Part shown: in pieces, positions 9,895 through 21,229 of the stretch | Layout: each line of letters opens with the position of its first letter | Position numbering within the stretch: position 1 is the first letter of the stretch | Origin: Castor canadensis | Taxonomy: Eukaryota > Chordata > Mammalia > Rodentia > Castoridae | Assembly (NCBI RefSeq): GCF_047511655.1 | Contig: NC_133390.1 | Span: 161,732,583-161,796,582, forward strand | Direction: 5' to 3' | Length of the DNA stretch: 64,000 nt | The notes under the pieces: model-generated | What the model saw: the letters and a program-made list of their open reading frames with translations, nothing else | Database searches by the model: none | What the model was told of the DNA's origin: nothing | Program-made: the position numbers and the translations under genes

Positions 9895-10016
9895 TTTTTT
9901 TTTTTTTTTTTGAGGCAGAGTCTCTGCTATGTAGCCCAGGCTGACCTTGAGCTCGAGATTCTCCTGCCTCCACCTCCAGAGTTCTGGGATTATAGTCCTA
10001 TACCACCATGCCTGGC
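9895..10016 (-). repeat. B1-like SINE (reverse)
   Basis: A T-run, then 'gaggcagagtctctgctatg', 'tagcccaggctgaccttgag' and 'ttctgggattatag'. Confidence 0.8.
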
Positions 10017-10544
10017 ATTATTAATAAGATGTTCCCCCAAACCAAGTCTTTGAAATCTGGTACCTATTTTCTATTCACAGAACATCTCAATTTAGACTAG
10101 CCACATTTAGAATGTTCAGTTGCCACTTTAGTCACTGTATCAGACATCACAGATTTAGATGATAAGTAGTTCAAGGACATTTAAGAGTGTTTTAAGGATG
10201 CCTCCTAGACAGGAGGGCTGCTTAGGTGCTTAAAGAGGCAGCTCCAAACTGGGTCCCCAACTTTCTGCATCCTTCTCTCCTGTCTTGCCAGAGCAGGGCC
10301 AGGGCTGTTTTCAGGTGTGCCTGATGGAATCCAGCATCATGTTCCAGAACCTTCTGGAGGCAAAATGCCCAGTCATAAGTGGGCTTCTCTAGCACCAGCC
10401 CCCCTACCATAGCTAACCTTAGTGAGCTGAGTTTGTCTGTGCAGCCAGTCACTCCCCATTGAGCCCATCAATGGGGACTGTGTGCCCATCTGTGTGCTGA
10501 GCACAGGGAGGGGAGCACATGCCTGTCAACAGGTGTGTGCTAGC

Positions 10545-10800
10545 TCATTGTCACCCTCAATACCCACAGGGGATTGGCTCCAGGCCCCCCTCGGGATACT
10601 GAGGCCCATGGACACTCACATCCCTTATAGTAAATGTAATATTTATGTATCACCCATGGGCAGTTTTCCATGTGCTTTTTGTCACCACTCTATTACTTAT
10701 GATACCTATCCCTCCCCTGGAATCTGTTTTCCAAATATTTTCCATCTGAAATTGGTTGAATCTGCAGATGCAGAGCCCATGGCTAGGAATGGCCACCTGC
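10545..10800 (-). mobile_element. Tigger-like (pogo/TcMar) non-autonomous DNA transposon remnant
   Basis: On the minus strand it reads as the family with 'ggttgaatctgcagatgcag' near one end and 'caggccccc..gggatactgagg' near the other. The same family lies in the opposite orientation at 51711-52036. Family placement is from memory of the consensus. Confidence 0.55.
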
Positions 10801-10980
10801 AGTGTCGCTAAGGTAAAGTTACCTACCAAAGAAGAAGTCGCTGAAAAACATGAGAAGTCCAATGGAGAAGGGACACCTGGCCTCTGGGATCAGGGATGGG
10901 GGGGGTTCACTAAACAAAAGAAGGGCCCTGGAGGACGAGGATGCAGGGAGGAGCTCAAAGACCTGTATGTGGGGCATGAG

Positions 10981-10981
<1 letters not shown>

Positions 10982-11021
<40 letters not shown>
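10982..11021. repeat. (CA)n microsatellite
   Basis: About twenty uninterrupted CA units. The low-complexity open frames on both strands here are artefacts. Confidence 0.97.
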
Positions 11022-11025
<4 letters not shown>

Positions 11026-11319
11026 TGCCCTCCCTAGCAGAGTGACCTGGGTGCAGTGTCATCCTCTCTGCCTCTCAGTTACCGCCTTTCACACAGACTG
11101 CTGTGTGAAAGCTCTTGGTGTGGCAGACAGCCCGATCCACTGCTAAATTATTGACCTGCTCTATTATTTATTGACTGTTCTGCTCCTTACCAAGAAGACA
11201 GCCAAGTTTTGTGCTTGTTTCTGTGTCTTGAGGACTTAGGGCTAAAGGCCCCAAGGCAGAAGTTTCTGAAGAAGCAGAGACAGGCTACCTCCTTCATCTC
11301 CCCTTATTTTTTCTTAATG

Positions 11320-11600
11320 TTTGTCATCTATTTTTTATTTTTTTAAAAGTCTGGATAATTCATTATTTATATATTTATTATTCATTTATTCACATGTGCG
11401 TACATTGTTTGGGTCATTTCTCCCCACTGCCCCCTGCCCCTACCCTCTTCCCCCCACCCTCCCTCACTTCCAGGCAGAACCTGTTCTGCCCTTATCTCTA
11501 ATTTTGTTGAAGAGAAGACATAAGCATAATAAGAAAGACAAAGCATTTTTGCTAGTTGAGATAAGGATAGCTACACAGAGAGATTCCTAGCATTGCTTCC
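11320..11600 (-). mobile_element. L1-like retrotransposon 3' end (reverse)
   Basis: Starting from an AT/T-rich tail it reads 'cacatgtgcgtacattgttt', a C-rich tract, and 'cttatctctaattttgttga'. It is the reverse complement of the element inserted at 19297-19720 and matches 47880-48122, so the family is repeated three times in the window. Confidence 0.7.
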
Positions 11601-11768
11601 ATGCACAAATGTGTTACAACCCAAATTGATTCATCTCTAACTGACCCCTTATTTTGTTTTAATTTTTTTCTTTTCTTCTTTTATTTTATCATTTTTACAT
11701 TTACAATGTGTATAAATTGTTTGTGCTACCTCCCCCCACTTATTTTATTTTTATTAGAAGATGTGAAC

Positions 11769-11999
11769 TAGCCAGTCACCGGTGGCTCACACTTGTAAAC
11801 CTAGCTACTCAGTAAGCAGGGATCAGGAGGATCAAGGTTCAAAGCCAACCTGGGCAAATAGTTCATGAGACCCTATCTCAAAAACACCCATCACAAAGAA
11901 ATGGCTGGTGGACTGACTCAAGCAGTAAGAGTGCCTGCCTAGCAACCATGAGTTCCTGAGATCAAACCCCAGTTCTGCAAAAACAAAAAAAAAGAAAGA
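11769..11999 (+). repeat. Composite B1/tRNA-like SINE
   Basis: 'ccggtggctcacacttgtaa', 'caaatagttcatgagaccct' and 'gagatcaaaccccagttctg' occur in order, ending in an A-tail that runs into a (GAAA)n tract (about 11990-12033). Confidence 0.88.
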
Positions 12000-12033
12000 A
12001 AGAAAGAAAGAATAGAAAAAGAAAGAAAGAAAG

Positions 12034-12117
12034 TTTGAGGCTGGACTCAAACTTGAGATCTTTCTGCCTCAGCCTTCTGAGTACTGGGATTACAGGTGTG
12101 TACCACCATGCCTGACT
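12034..12117 (-). repeat. B1-like SINE 3' part (reverse)
   Basis: 'ggctggactcaaacttgaga', 'ctgagtactgggattacagg' and 'accaccatgcctgac'. It starts directly at the GAAA tract. Confidence 0.7.
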
Positions 12118-12129
12118 TAACCTTGCCTT

Positions 12130-12545
12130 GACAGTTTTAAAGAGTTTTGGATTTGGTAGAAGAATGCCCCAGAGGCGAAGTACCCCAATATTATCACACA
12201 GTGGGTACATGGTATCAGTGGGACTCCACCAGTGACATTAACCTTGATCTCTTGGTTAAGGTACTGACTGACTGCCAAACCTCACAGAAAAGTTACTATT
12301 TCCCCCATTCATATGCAGATCTTTGGAATATAGGCTTGACTTTTGTGCATTTTTTAAAATGTTTAGAAATCTTAACTGTGAAAGAATGCATGTTTTCCTT
12401 AAGCACACTTGGAGCATTTGCTAATGCTATTTGTGTATTTTTATTTACAAAGTCAAAAATACTAAGATACCATTTCCTATAGACTATGTCATGTGACTAT
12501 ACTGTAAGTTCCAAATAATAAAGCAAACTTAAAAAAAAAAAAAAG
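12130..12545 (+). pseudogene. Possible retrocopied transcript end or old repeat with poly(A)
   Basis: The segment ends with an AATAAA (12518-12523) followed 12 bases later by a run of about 15 A. This is the mark of a reverse-transcribed polyadenylated RNA. No protein frame is recognised. The first part (to about 12300) resembles an old interspersed repeat, so the retrocopied piece may be only the last 200 bp. Confidence 0.35.
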
Positions 12546-12784
12546 AAGCTCAATGAATTATGAGAGCCGGAAGTGCAAAAGCAAATGAAGCCTTTTTAAA
12601 ACCCCTTTCTCCTTACCGTTTTCTCAAATTAGCTCCTTCCTAACTTCTACAGCTATAGTTTTCTTTTAAACTTTGCAGTTAGCTTCTTTAGTTCAACATT
12701 CAGACTTATTCTTGATACAATATCATATCTCCTTGTATAAATATACTTAATTCTCCTTTGCAACTATTAAATAAAGAAGCAAAG

Positions 12785-13015
12785 AACAACAAAATTATGT
12801 CATTTGCAGGAAAATGGGTAGAACTGGTGACCACCATGCTGAGATATGCCAAGCTCAAAAAGCCAAATACATGCTTTTGCTCGTGTGCAGAACCTAGACC
12901 TAAAATGATGACAACATAGGACACAAGTGTAGAATGAGAACAGTCTGGGGGTAGAATCAGCAGGGTGAGGGGAGAAGGACAGGGTACTGGGACTTCAGTG
13001 ACAATGGAAACACTG
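12785..13015 (+). mobile_element. L1 fragment (3' region)
   Basis: 'tgtcatttgcaggaaaatgg', 'tagaactggtgaccaccatg' and 'agccaaatacatgcttttgc' follow the order seen near the end of mammalian L1 elements. Reading frames are broken. Confidence 0.6.
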
Positions 13016-13394
13016 CACTTCACTTGAAAACTGGTGGGCCGTAGCTGAATCGTTCACAGGAGGAATGCCTGGCCTCCAGTGCTTTCATCAGGAAAGAGTC
13101 CTGCACTGGTGAGAGGCCACGTGGTTCTTCATGCAGGGGAGATGGGAGCCCAGAGGGTCTCCCCAGAGTGAGGTCTTTGGCATGTCTCCAGGACTTCTGC
13201 AACACAGTGAGGGAATCAGAGCCTGGTAACCATGGAACCCGAATAGCCCAGCAATTCAGAAAAATAGGGACCCAGAAGAGATTTTGATTGTGCAGAGAAG
13301 AGGACTGAGCTGTTCTCCTTAGCCAGCTCTGTGAGAGATGTGGTGTTCCCATTGGTGGTGCTGAGAGCAACCAATTCTTCAGGTCTGCTGGAGA

Positions 13395-13660
13395 CAGGGC
13401 TGAGGTGTGGCTCAAGCAGTACAGCATCTGCCTAGCAAGTTCCAGACCCTGAGTTCAAAACCAGTACTGCCACCCCCGCTGCCCCCAGCCCCCACAAAAA
13501 AACCACTCCTGCCAGATACTGTTTTGCTTTGGGTAAGAGTTTTGCATTTTTTAAAAAACGCTAGGATCTGGATATAGCTGAGTGGTAGAGCGCTTATCTA
13601 GCAGGTGTGAGGACCTGGGTTTGATTCGCAGCGCTGTCAAAAAATTAAAAATGAATAAAA
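13395..13660 (+). repeat. tRNA-like SINE followed by ID-like SINE
   Basis: The first copy (13395-13508) has 'gctgaggtgtggctcaagca' and 'gagttcaaaaccagtactgc'. The second (13562-13660) has the ID pattern 'gatatagctgagtggtagag' and 'ctgggtttgattcgcagc'. Both have A-rich tails. Confidence 0.8.
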
Positions 13661-14276
13661 ATCCTGTCCTTTCTAAGTCCAAAACAGACAGCTTGTCTCT
13701 AATGACACCTGTCACACCTCCCCCATACATGTGGGTGACTGTGAAGTTTGTCTGCTCCAGGGTCCTAGATGTTGCCATTAGCGCTGGCTTTTCCAGAAGG
13801 CCCTACACTCCTGGTAATTCTCCATTTCCGGAAGGCCCTGTGCGGTTCTGCCGTCTCAGGTTTAGCTGTCTTCTGTTTGATATGAAGCCTATGAGGATAA
13901 AAATGCCTTTGAGCTTCCCTGAAGATGCGTTAGGGAAGCCAGTCATTAAGGGATAGGGCAGAATTCCTTGAACTCTCAGGGAACCTGCTCACAAAGGGCC
14001 ACAATCCTCCACCCACGAAGCATATGCTAGGAGAAACCCATTCCTTTCTTTGTTTTAAGTGAAGCATTTTCTATGGCATTGGCTCAGCCAAACATTTCCA
14101 GCATCTCTATAACTCAATCAGAGACTATAGTGTGAATGGTGCTCCCATGAGTTGTGCAGTGCACAACCTGTACAACCACATGGGGCAGTCTTTCCAATCC
14201 TCAGTGGAAGAAGGGTGGAGATGTACCCTGGGGAAACCCCAATACACATCTCTCACATATGCAAGAAACCAGAGTG

Positions 14277-14508
14277 AGCTGGGTGCTGGTAGTTCACACC
14301 TGTAATCCTAGCTACTTGGGAGGCAGAGATCAGGAGGAGCTGGTGATTGGAAGCCAGCCCAGGCAAATAGTTCATGAGACTCTATCTCAAAAAAACTCAA
14401 CACAAAACAGGACTGGTGGAGTGGCACAAGTGGTAGAGCGCCAGCCTAGCAAGCATGAGGCCCTGAGTTCAAACCCTAGTACCACAAAAACAAACAAACA
14501 AACAAACA
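14277..14508 (+). repeat. Composite B1/tRNA-like SINE
   Basis: A complete head and tail: 'acacctgtaatcctagctac', 'ggtagagcgccagcctagca' and 'gagttcaaaccctagtacc', ending in a CAAA-repeat tail. Confidence 0.9.
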
Positions 14509-14509
14509 G

Positions 14510-15768
14510 ATTGAGTGTGAACTCAGAAGTTCACACATGGGGAGAGGAGAGGCAGTAACACAGGATAGAATTCGTTTGTGATATTAAGTCACAGGTCCAT
14601 CTCAACCTTTGCCCTCCCATTCATTTGGTAGCAAACTTTCCAATCTCTCTCTCCTGACTCCTGGCTAAAACCCTGAGAATTTCCCTAAAATTTCCCAGAA
14701 AGGATAGCCATTGAGGAATTCCCCTGAGGGGTGGCATGACACACTGTGCCACTTTAGTTGCCCAGGTCCATCTCCCACCTGTGCCCTGCCTATCTTGACA
14801 GAGATCCCAGCAAAGCCCAAGCAGTGTGCTGGGTCTCACACTGCATACACGGCAGCCTTTGCTGCAGCGCTCACACTCCTCACCCATTCCCAAGTGCAAG
14901 CCCTACTGTTACAATAAAATGAGCATTTGGCCAGATGCCCTTTTTTACCCAGAAGGGCAATGCTCCAGTTGCTCTGGGGCATGAGTGAGGGCTCATGTCA
15001 GCAATTAGGACTTCGTGGGAAATGGTGCCCTGGCGAGTAGAAGACGTGGCCTTGGGGAGCTCAGCCCAGCTGTGGGCACAGGGAGGACACCAGCCAAGGC
15101 AGTCCGAGATGTGCAAGCCCAGAGCCAGTGTTTTTCGCATAAAGCCCAGTAGCCATACCTTTGGTTTTTTTCTTGCAAAATATTCCGTTCCCACTTACTT
15201 TCATATATCTCACCATACAAAGTACGTTATTTGGAACTCGTCACAGAAGCTGCACAGCTGTTCTTCTTTTGTAGCTCCCTGACATTTCTTCAATGCCTGA
15301 TATAGCAACACTCCTGATGCTTGGTCACCCAGGGTGGAAGCCTTGTTCTCAGATTGTCGCCATGCCTCACTGGTGAGACCTACACACATCTGTCTTGCCC
15401 AGAGTACGTGGAAAACTGTGAACAACTTATTTTATGCTCATGCTAGATTTACCGTTTGGAAATTTGTCTCACAGACGTAGAACAACCGCTTTCCAGCCAT
15501 GTCGTGAACTCCTCAGGCCAAAACGGCTGCGTTCCTACACCATGATTGCTTTCTCCTCTGTTGGCTCACCTCTGCTTTCCATCTGCCACCTCAGCAGAGA
15601 GCCCAGCAAGGGGCCTGGCAGCCTCATGGGAAGACAAGCTGATTCATGCAAGGTACCCCTGTCCCTTGTTCTCCATGGCTCAAGAACAATGGGAGATGAC
15701 ATCATCACATCAGTCAGACATGTGTTAATACTGCCGTGGGAATTTCATGACATCACCAAAGGCTTCCA
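14510..15768. other. Intergenic, no gene recognised
   Basis: Unique-looking sequence with several short overlapping open frames on both strands. None has a recognisable domain, splice context or start context that would support a gene. Confidence 0.4.
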
Positions 15769-15769
15769 A

Positions 15770-16475
15770 GGGTATTATGGACTGAATGTGTGTCTCTCCC
15801 CAAATTCATATGAAGTCCTACACCCCAATGAGATGGTATGAGGAGGTTGGGGCTTTGGGAAGTGATTAGATTTGGATGAAATCATAAAGGTGGGGCCCCC
15901 AGTGATGGATTTAGTGACTTTTTAAGAAGAAAAAGAGAGCCAGGTGTGGTGACTCGTACCTGTAATCCCAGCGACTTAGGATGCAGAGATCTAGAGGACT
16001 GCAGTTCAAGGCCAGCCTGAGTCAAAAGTTTGAGAGACTCTAACTCAATAAACAAGCTGGGCATGGCGGTATATGCCTGCCATCCCAGTTACACAGGAGA
16101 CATAGGTAGGAGGATCACAGCCAAAGCTAGCCCCAAATAAAAGCAAGTCTCTACCTGAACTAAACTAACTAAACTAACTAAAACTAAAACTAACTAAAAA
16201 GGGTGGGGGCATGGCTCAAATGGCAAAAAACCTTCCCAGCAAGTGTAGGCCCTGAGTTCAGACCCCAGTACAATCAAAAGAAGAAGAAAAAGAGACCCCA
16301 GAGCTTCCTTGCTCTTCCATGTGAGGACACAGCGAGGAGGCAAGACAGAAGCTGGGCCCTCACCAGGAACTGATTTGGTTGACACCTTGAAGTTGGACTT
16401 CTAGTCTCCAGAACTGTGGGAAATGAATGTCTGTGGTTTAAGCTCCACAGCCAGTGGCATTTTGTCATACCACTC
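15770..16475 (+). mobile_element. MaLR-type (MST/MLT1-like) solitary LTR, interrupted
   Basis: 'tatggactgaatgtgtgtct', 'ggggctttgggaagtgatta', 'ccatgtgaggacacagcgag', 'cagaactgtgggaaatgaat' and 'ggcattttgtcatac' occur in the order of a MaLR long terminal repeat. There is no internal or coding sequence. A SINE (15939-16280) splits it, flanked by a 15-bp duplication of aagaagaaaaagaga (15924-15938 and 16281-16295). Confidence 0.75.
15939..16280 (+). repeat. Three-part SINE (B1-like + B1-like + tRNA-like)
   Basis: The first head is 'ggtgactcgtacctgtaatc'. The second begins at about 16056 with 'gctgggcatggcggtatatg'. A CTAA-rich linker follows, then the tRNA-like part 'gtgggggcatggctcaaatg' and 'gagttcagaccccagtac'. 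One target-site duplication encloses all three, so they moved as one unit. Confidence 0.75.
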
Positions 16476-17037
16476 AGAGGTGATTAGGATAGAGGAGACA
16501 GGTAATGCTGCTCTGAAGACAGGGTGACACGTGGTTTGGGGTTAGCCAAAGGGACTGAGGTGACCCTTCTGGGACCAGCTAGGGAAGGGTGCACCAGCAA
16601 AAGATGCCTGCCCCAGCACCACCCTGGCTGCCGTGGGCTAGATGGGAAATGCACCCTGAACAAAGGGCTGAAAGCCACAGTTGGGACCCCATACAGTGTC
16701 AGACTAAGAAATGCAGTGACCATTTGGTGGCTTAGATCCTTGAACTTACCCTGCTTCCAACATGAGTGAAAGTCACTCACCATCAGTCAAGACCAATTAA
16801 TTCACTTGGCATACCAGTGCTCTGAGGAGGAGAAATGGCCGCTAGGACCCATGGGGGATGGAAATAGTCTGGGATTGGGTTTCCCTGGCTGGACGGGCCC
16901 TGCTGGCCCTAACTATTGCAGTGAGATTCTAAAATTTTCAAGATATAAATTATGGCCCAAAAGACCCACATGGCACCTAGTCTAGACTTAGGGCTTCCTT
17001 CCTAGATGATTTTGCTGATCCCAGAAAGGTGCTTTTT

Positions 17038-17145
17038 ATTTATTTATTTATTTGTGTGGGGGATGGGCATGTAGCTCAGTGGTACAGTGCTTGCTTAGCA
17101 TGCACAAGGCCCTGGGTTCCAACCCGAGCAATGGGAAAAAAAAAT
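17038..17145 (+). repeat. (TTTA)n followed by ID-like SINE
   Basis: 'ggcatgtagctcagtggtac' and 'caaggccctgggttccaacc' mark an ID-type, tRNA-derived SINE with an A-tail. Confidence 0.85.
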
Positions 17146-17321
17146 CTCACCATGTTTTTGAGGACTGCAGTCCAAAACGCAGACCCCTCCTAAGGTGCAG
17201 GGCAAGGGACCCCACCTGCCTGGGTCTAATGGTGCCACTGCTACTACCCACTGGATATTACTCACTAAGACTTAACAGTAGCAGTTAGAAGGTGAGTTTA
17301 ATCCTGAACCAATGAAACTTC

Positions 17322-17371
17322 CATCCATCCATGCGTCCATGCATCCATCCATCCATCCATCTACCCAACAG
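17322..17371. repeat. (CATC)n microsatellite
   Basis: Runs of 'catccatccatc' with a few interruptions. Confidence 0.9.
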
Positions 17372-17574
17372 ATATTCATAGAGCACCCATACTGTGCCAG
17401 TTTTGTATGAGGCTCAGGAGAAACAGCAGTGGGTTTGCCCAACTGTTTCACCTGTACTACTCCTGTATCACATTTACGACCCAGTTCCAGTGGTCACATA
17501 GCACCTCTCCTGTCCTATTGATCAGAACGGTCACAGATTCAACCAGACTCAAGGGAAGGAAACATGGCTCCCAC

Positions 17575-17895
17575 CTCTCAGCAGAGGACTGTCATTTACA
17601 CTGTAAGAAGACCTGTGGTTTGGGTTGTATGGATCCATGTGGCCATCTTTGGAAAACAGTCGGTCACAAAAGCTTATACCACTCGTGTTTTCTCTCATAT
17701 GTATATTCTAGACCTAAACAAACAAACAAACAAACAGAAAGACAGGAAGTTGTAAAGGCGACTCTTGGGGGAAGCAGGGGAACAAGCAGGAGTGGGGAGG
17801 GGGACAAGAGAGGGTGATGGGGGTAAAGTGATAGAAGTACATTGTATACATGTGTGAAAATGTCATAATGAGACCCCTTTTTTTGTAAAATCAAA
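17575..17895 (+). mobile_element. L1 3'-end fragment
   Basis: 'gtggccatctttggaaaaca' precedes a CAAA tract and a G-rich tract, and 'gtacattgtatacatgtgtg' with 'aaaatgtcataatgagaccc' closes it. These are typical of L1 3' untranslated sequence. Confidence 0.5.
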
Positions 17896-17899
17896 AAAA

Positions 17900-18165
17900 G
17901 GGCTTGAGGGCTGGTAGAGTGGCTTAAGCAATAAGAGTTCAAACACCAGTGCCATTGGGGGAAAAGAAAAGAAAAAGGGCTTGAGATGGAGCAGGTGAGA
18001 GGGGATGTTCCAGGACAGTTCTAGGAATCTAGGTCTAGCTGAAGCAGAAAACAAAGGCAACCTCATGCTGAGTGGGACCAAATCCTGGTGAATTGGGGTT
18101 TGAACTCAGGGCGTCAGGCTTGCTAGGCAGGCACTCTACCACTTGAGCCACACCACCAGCCATAA
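17900..18165. repeat. Two partial tRNA-like SINEs in opposite orientation
   Basis: A plus-strand copy lies at about 17905-17990 ('gggctggtagagtggcttaa', internally deleted). A minus-strand copy lies at 18095-18165 ('ggggtttgaactcagggc', 'gagccacaccaccagcc'). Confidence 0.75.
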
Positions 18166-18675
18166 TTTTCCTTTATATTATTAACTTTCACTTCTACAAT
18201 AGAGAATTCTTCTGTCCACATTGCTAAAAACAATGGTAGGATGGAAACATAAAACTATGGATTTACAAAGAACCAATAAAAGCAAGCTTATATGCCATAA
18301 AAAAAAAAGCTTACCTCCCTGTTTCCCCTCACCCATGCAGTGTTCTAAACCCACTACACAAAGTGGTGTTTTGACACCATAGTTCCCCACACAGACTCCC
18401 CAATTTATTCTGCAGTTCTAGTCAGTGATCTTATAGAGAACAAGTTAACACTGCACAGTGCTTGGAGAAAATAAAAAGTTTTACTCTGTTCAGCATCTCA
18501 TATTTCTCTTAGTTTATTAGATGTGTTTGCTTTTCTATGTTTCAGTGTTCAGACATTTAGTGTTTAATTTTCTCTCTAGGTGTGTGTGTGTGTTTTATTG
18601 TTTTATTTTTAAGTTGGTTCAGTAAAGCCTTCAGGAATTCAAAAAAAAAATAAAGAAAAGAAAAAGAAAGCAGTA

Positions 18676-18793
18676 GCTGGCTGCTGGTGGCTCACGCCTG
18701 TAATCCCAGCTACTCAGGAGGCAGAGATCAGGAGGATTGTGGTTTGAAGCCAGCCCAGGCAAATAGTTCTAGCGACCCTGTCTTGAAAAAACC

Positions 18794-18848
<55 letters not shown>

Positions 18849-18937
18849 AGCTGGCAGAGTGGCTTATATGGTAGAGCACCTGCCTAGCAAGCATAAGGTC
18901 CTGAGTTCAAACCCAGGGACTGCCCCCCCAAAAAAAA
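18676..18937 (+). repeat. Composite SINE with internal (CA)n
   Basis: The A-rich linker between the B1-like head and the tRNA-like tail has become a (CA)n array of about 24 units (18796-18844). Both flanking modules are intact. Confidence 0.92.
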
Positions 18938-20695
18938 TGGTGCAGGAAAACTGGATATTCAAATGCAAAAGAAAGAAACTAGACCCATATCTCTCACATA
19001 CACAAAAAGAAGTCAAAATGGGCCAAAGGCTAAATGTAGTACCGGAAACATGAGATTACTCGAAGAAAATCCAGGGCAAATGATTCAAGACATGGGTTTG
19101 GGCAAGGAGTTTTGGATATGACCGCAGCAGCTCAGGCAACAATAAATGGGATTGCGTCAAACTGAAAAGATTCTGCACAGCATGGGGACAATCAAACACT
19201 GAAGAGACAGCCTCTGGGAAGGGAGAAAATATGTGCAAACCTCTCATCCAATAAGGGATTGATTTCTAAAATAACTCAATAGTTTAAAAAAAAGCCTAAG
19301 GGAGGTATGAGGATAGGTAAGACACCTAAAAAACTAGATAGCATTTGTTGCCCGCAAAGCAGAGAAACTAAAGCAGATACTTTAAAGCAACTGAGGCCAA
19401 TGGGAGAAGGGGACCAGGAACTAGAGAAAAGGTTAGATCAAGAAGAATTAACCTAGAAGTTAACAAACATGCACAGGAAATCAATGCAAGTCAACTCCCT
19501 GTATAGCTATCCTTATCTCAACTAGCAAAAACCCTTGGTCCTTCCTATTATTGCTTATACTCTCTCTTCAACAAAATTAGAGATAAGGGCAAAATAGTTT
19601 CTGCCAGGTAGCGAGGGGTAAGGGGGGGGTAAGGGGGGGTAAAGGAGGAGGCAGGGGGAAGGGGGGAGAAATGATCCAAACATTGTATGCACATATGAAT
19701 AAAATAAAAATTAAAAAAAATTTAAAAAGCCAATTAATCTGATTTTAAAATGGGCATGACATTTCTCAAAAGAGGTTATACAAATAGCCAAGAAGTATAT
19801 GAGAAATGCTTCATGTCACTAATCATGAGGGGAGGACATATCAAACCATAGTGAGGTATTGCCTCTCTGCAATCAGAAGGGCCATTGTCAAAAAGACCAA
19901 AGACAGCAAGTGCTGGTGAGACCTGGAGAGAGGGGAGCTTGTACACTCTGTTTGTGGGAATGTAAAATAATACAGCTATTATGAAAACAGTATCTCAGTT
20001 TCTCCAGAAACTAGAAGTAGAGCTACCCTAGGATCCAGAAATTCCATTTCTGGGTAAATATACAAAGGAATTGCAATCTGTAGTTGAAGAGACATCTGAC
20101 CTCACATGTTTATTGCAGCACTATTCACAGTGGCCAAGGGATGGAATCGGCCTGGGTGTCCACAGATGGATGAACGAATTATGAAATCATGGTATGCAAA
20201 TCCAGTGAAATATTATTCAGTTGTGAAAAGAATGAAATTCTGTCATTACGGCAACTTGGGTGGTATTGGAGGTTACATGTTAACTGAAATAAGGCAGACA
20301 CACAGAGACAAATACAGCATATATTCACATCGATGTGCAAGCTAAGTTGTTCTTAGAGTAGAGAAAGGTCTGGGGAAGAGAGGGATGGAGATGGGGAGAG
20401 GAAGGCCATTGGTGCGCAGGTGCAGTGGAATTAGAGGAATAACTTCGAACACTCTATAGCACAGCACAATAATTATGGCTGACAATAATCAACTGAATAT
20501 GTCCAAGTATCTAGTAGAGAGGATTTTGAATGTTCCTAACACAAAGAAGTGATAAATTCCTGAGGTGATAAATTTGCTAGTTACCCTGATGTGATCATCA
20601 CATATGGTATACAACAGTATCAAAATTTCACACTGTACCCCATAACTATATACAAGTACTGTAAAAATTAAAAAGAAAAATATATCAAGTGCTAT
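18938..20695 (+). mobile_element. Old L1 (ORF2 C-terminal region and 3' UTR), interrupted
   Basis: 'gagattactcgaagaaaatc', 'gggattgcgtcaaactgaaa', 'attgcagcactattcacagt', 'gaaatattattcagttgtga' and 'caaaatttcacactgtaccc' follow the order of the 3' half of mammalian L1. Frames are broken by stops and shifts, so it is dead. A younger element is inserted at 19297-19720. The open frame at 20106-20345 is a residue of this L1. Confidence 0.85.
19297..19720 (+). mobile_element. Younger L1-like 3' end nested in old L1
   Basis: The 424-bp insert ends in an A-rich tail. It is flanked by near-identical tttaaaa..agcc copies (19283-19296 and 19721-19731), a target-site duplication. Removing it restores the expected L1 order. 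The same family occurs at 11320-11600 and 47880-48122 in reverse. Confidence 0.75.
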
Positions 20696-21039
20696 TAAGT
20701 GAAAAAAATTCAAAATTGTATCTATTGTGACAGGTATAGTTATAAAACAACTGTGGGGGAAAAGACTAGGTTATGTGTAAGCAAGGTGATAATGTGTGGA
20801 ACTTTTGTTTCTATTTATTTCCACTCTCTTTTATGTTACTATTTGTGAAATAAAAATGATAATTCAACCAGAAAATCTGGGTGCCTTAGGTTGGACTCGA
20901 ACACAACTTTAGCCATTTAAATGAATGGAAATGCACATTTTTTTCATTGATAACTCCTCTTCAAGGCACAATTTCAGGACTGAGTAAAAGCAACAAAGTG
21001 GGGGATAGAAGTATTTTCTCCATCTCAAATGCTTTTTAG

Positions 21040-21130
21040 GGCTAGAGGCATGGCTCAAATGGTAGAGCACCTTCCTTGTAAGCGGGAAGCCCTGAGTTCA
21101 AACCTCAGTCCTGACAAAAGAAAAAAAAAG
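21040..21130 (+). repeat. tRNA-like SINE
   Basis: 'gctagaggcatggctcaaat', 'ggtagagcaccttccttgta' and 'gagttcaaacctcagtcctg', followed by an A-tail. Confidence 0.85.
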
Positions 21131-21229
21131 TAATCAAATGCTTTTCAACAGCTTCCCGGTCCTCTGTGCCTGCACTTTTCCAATTCCCATCACCTGTTAC
21201 TCTTCCAATTTGTCATCATCATCTGATAT

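Noticed and set aside
18180-18315. Retrocopy suggested by AATAAA and an A-run near 18280-18308
   Set aside because: There is no recognisable gene sequence upstream, and the A-run is short. The evidence is too thin to call.
20106-20345. 79-codon open frame
   Set aside because: It is a fragment of the dead L1 ORF2/3' region and not a host gene.
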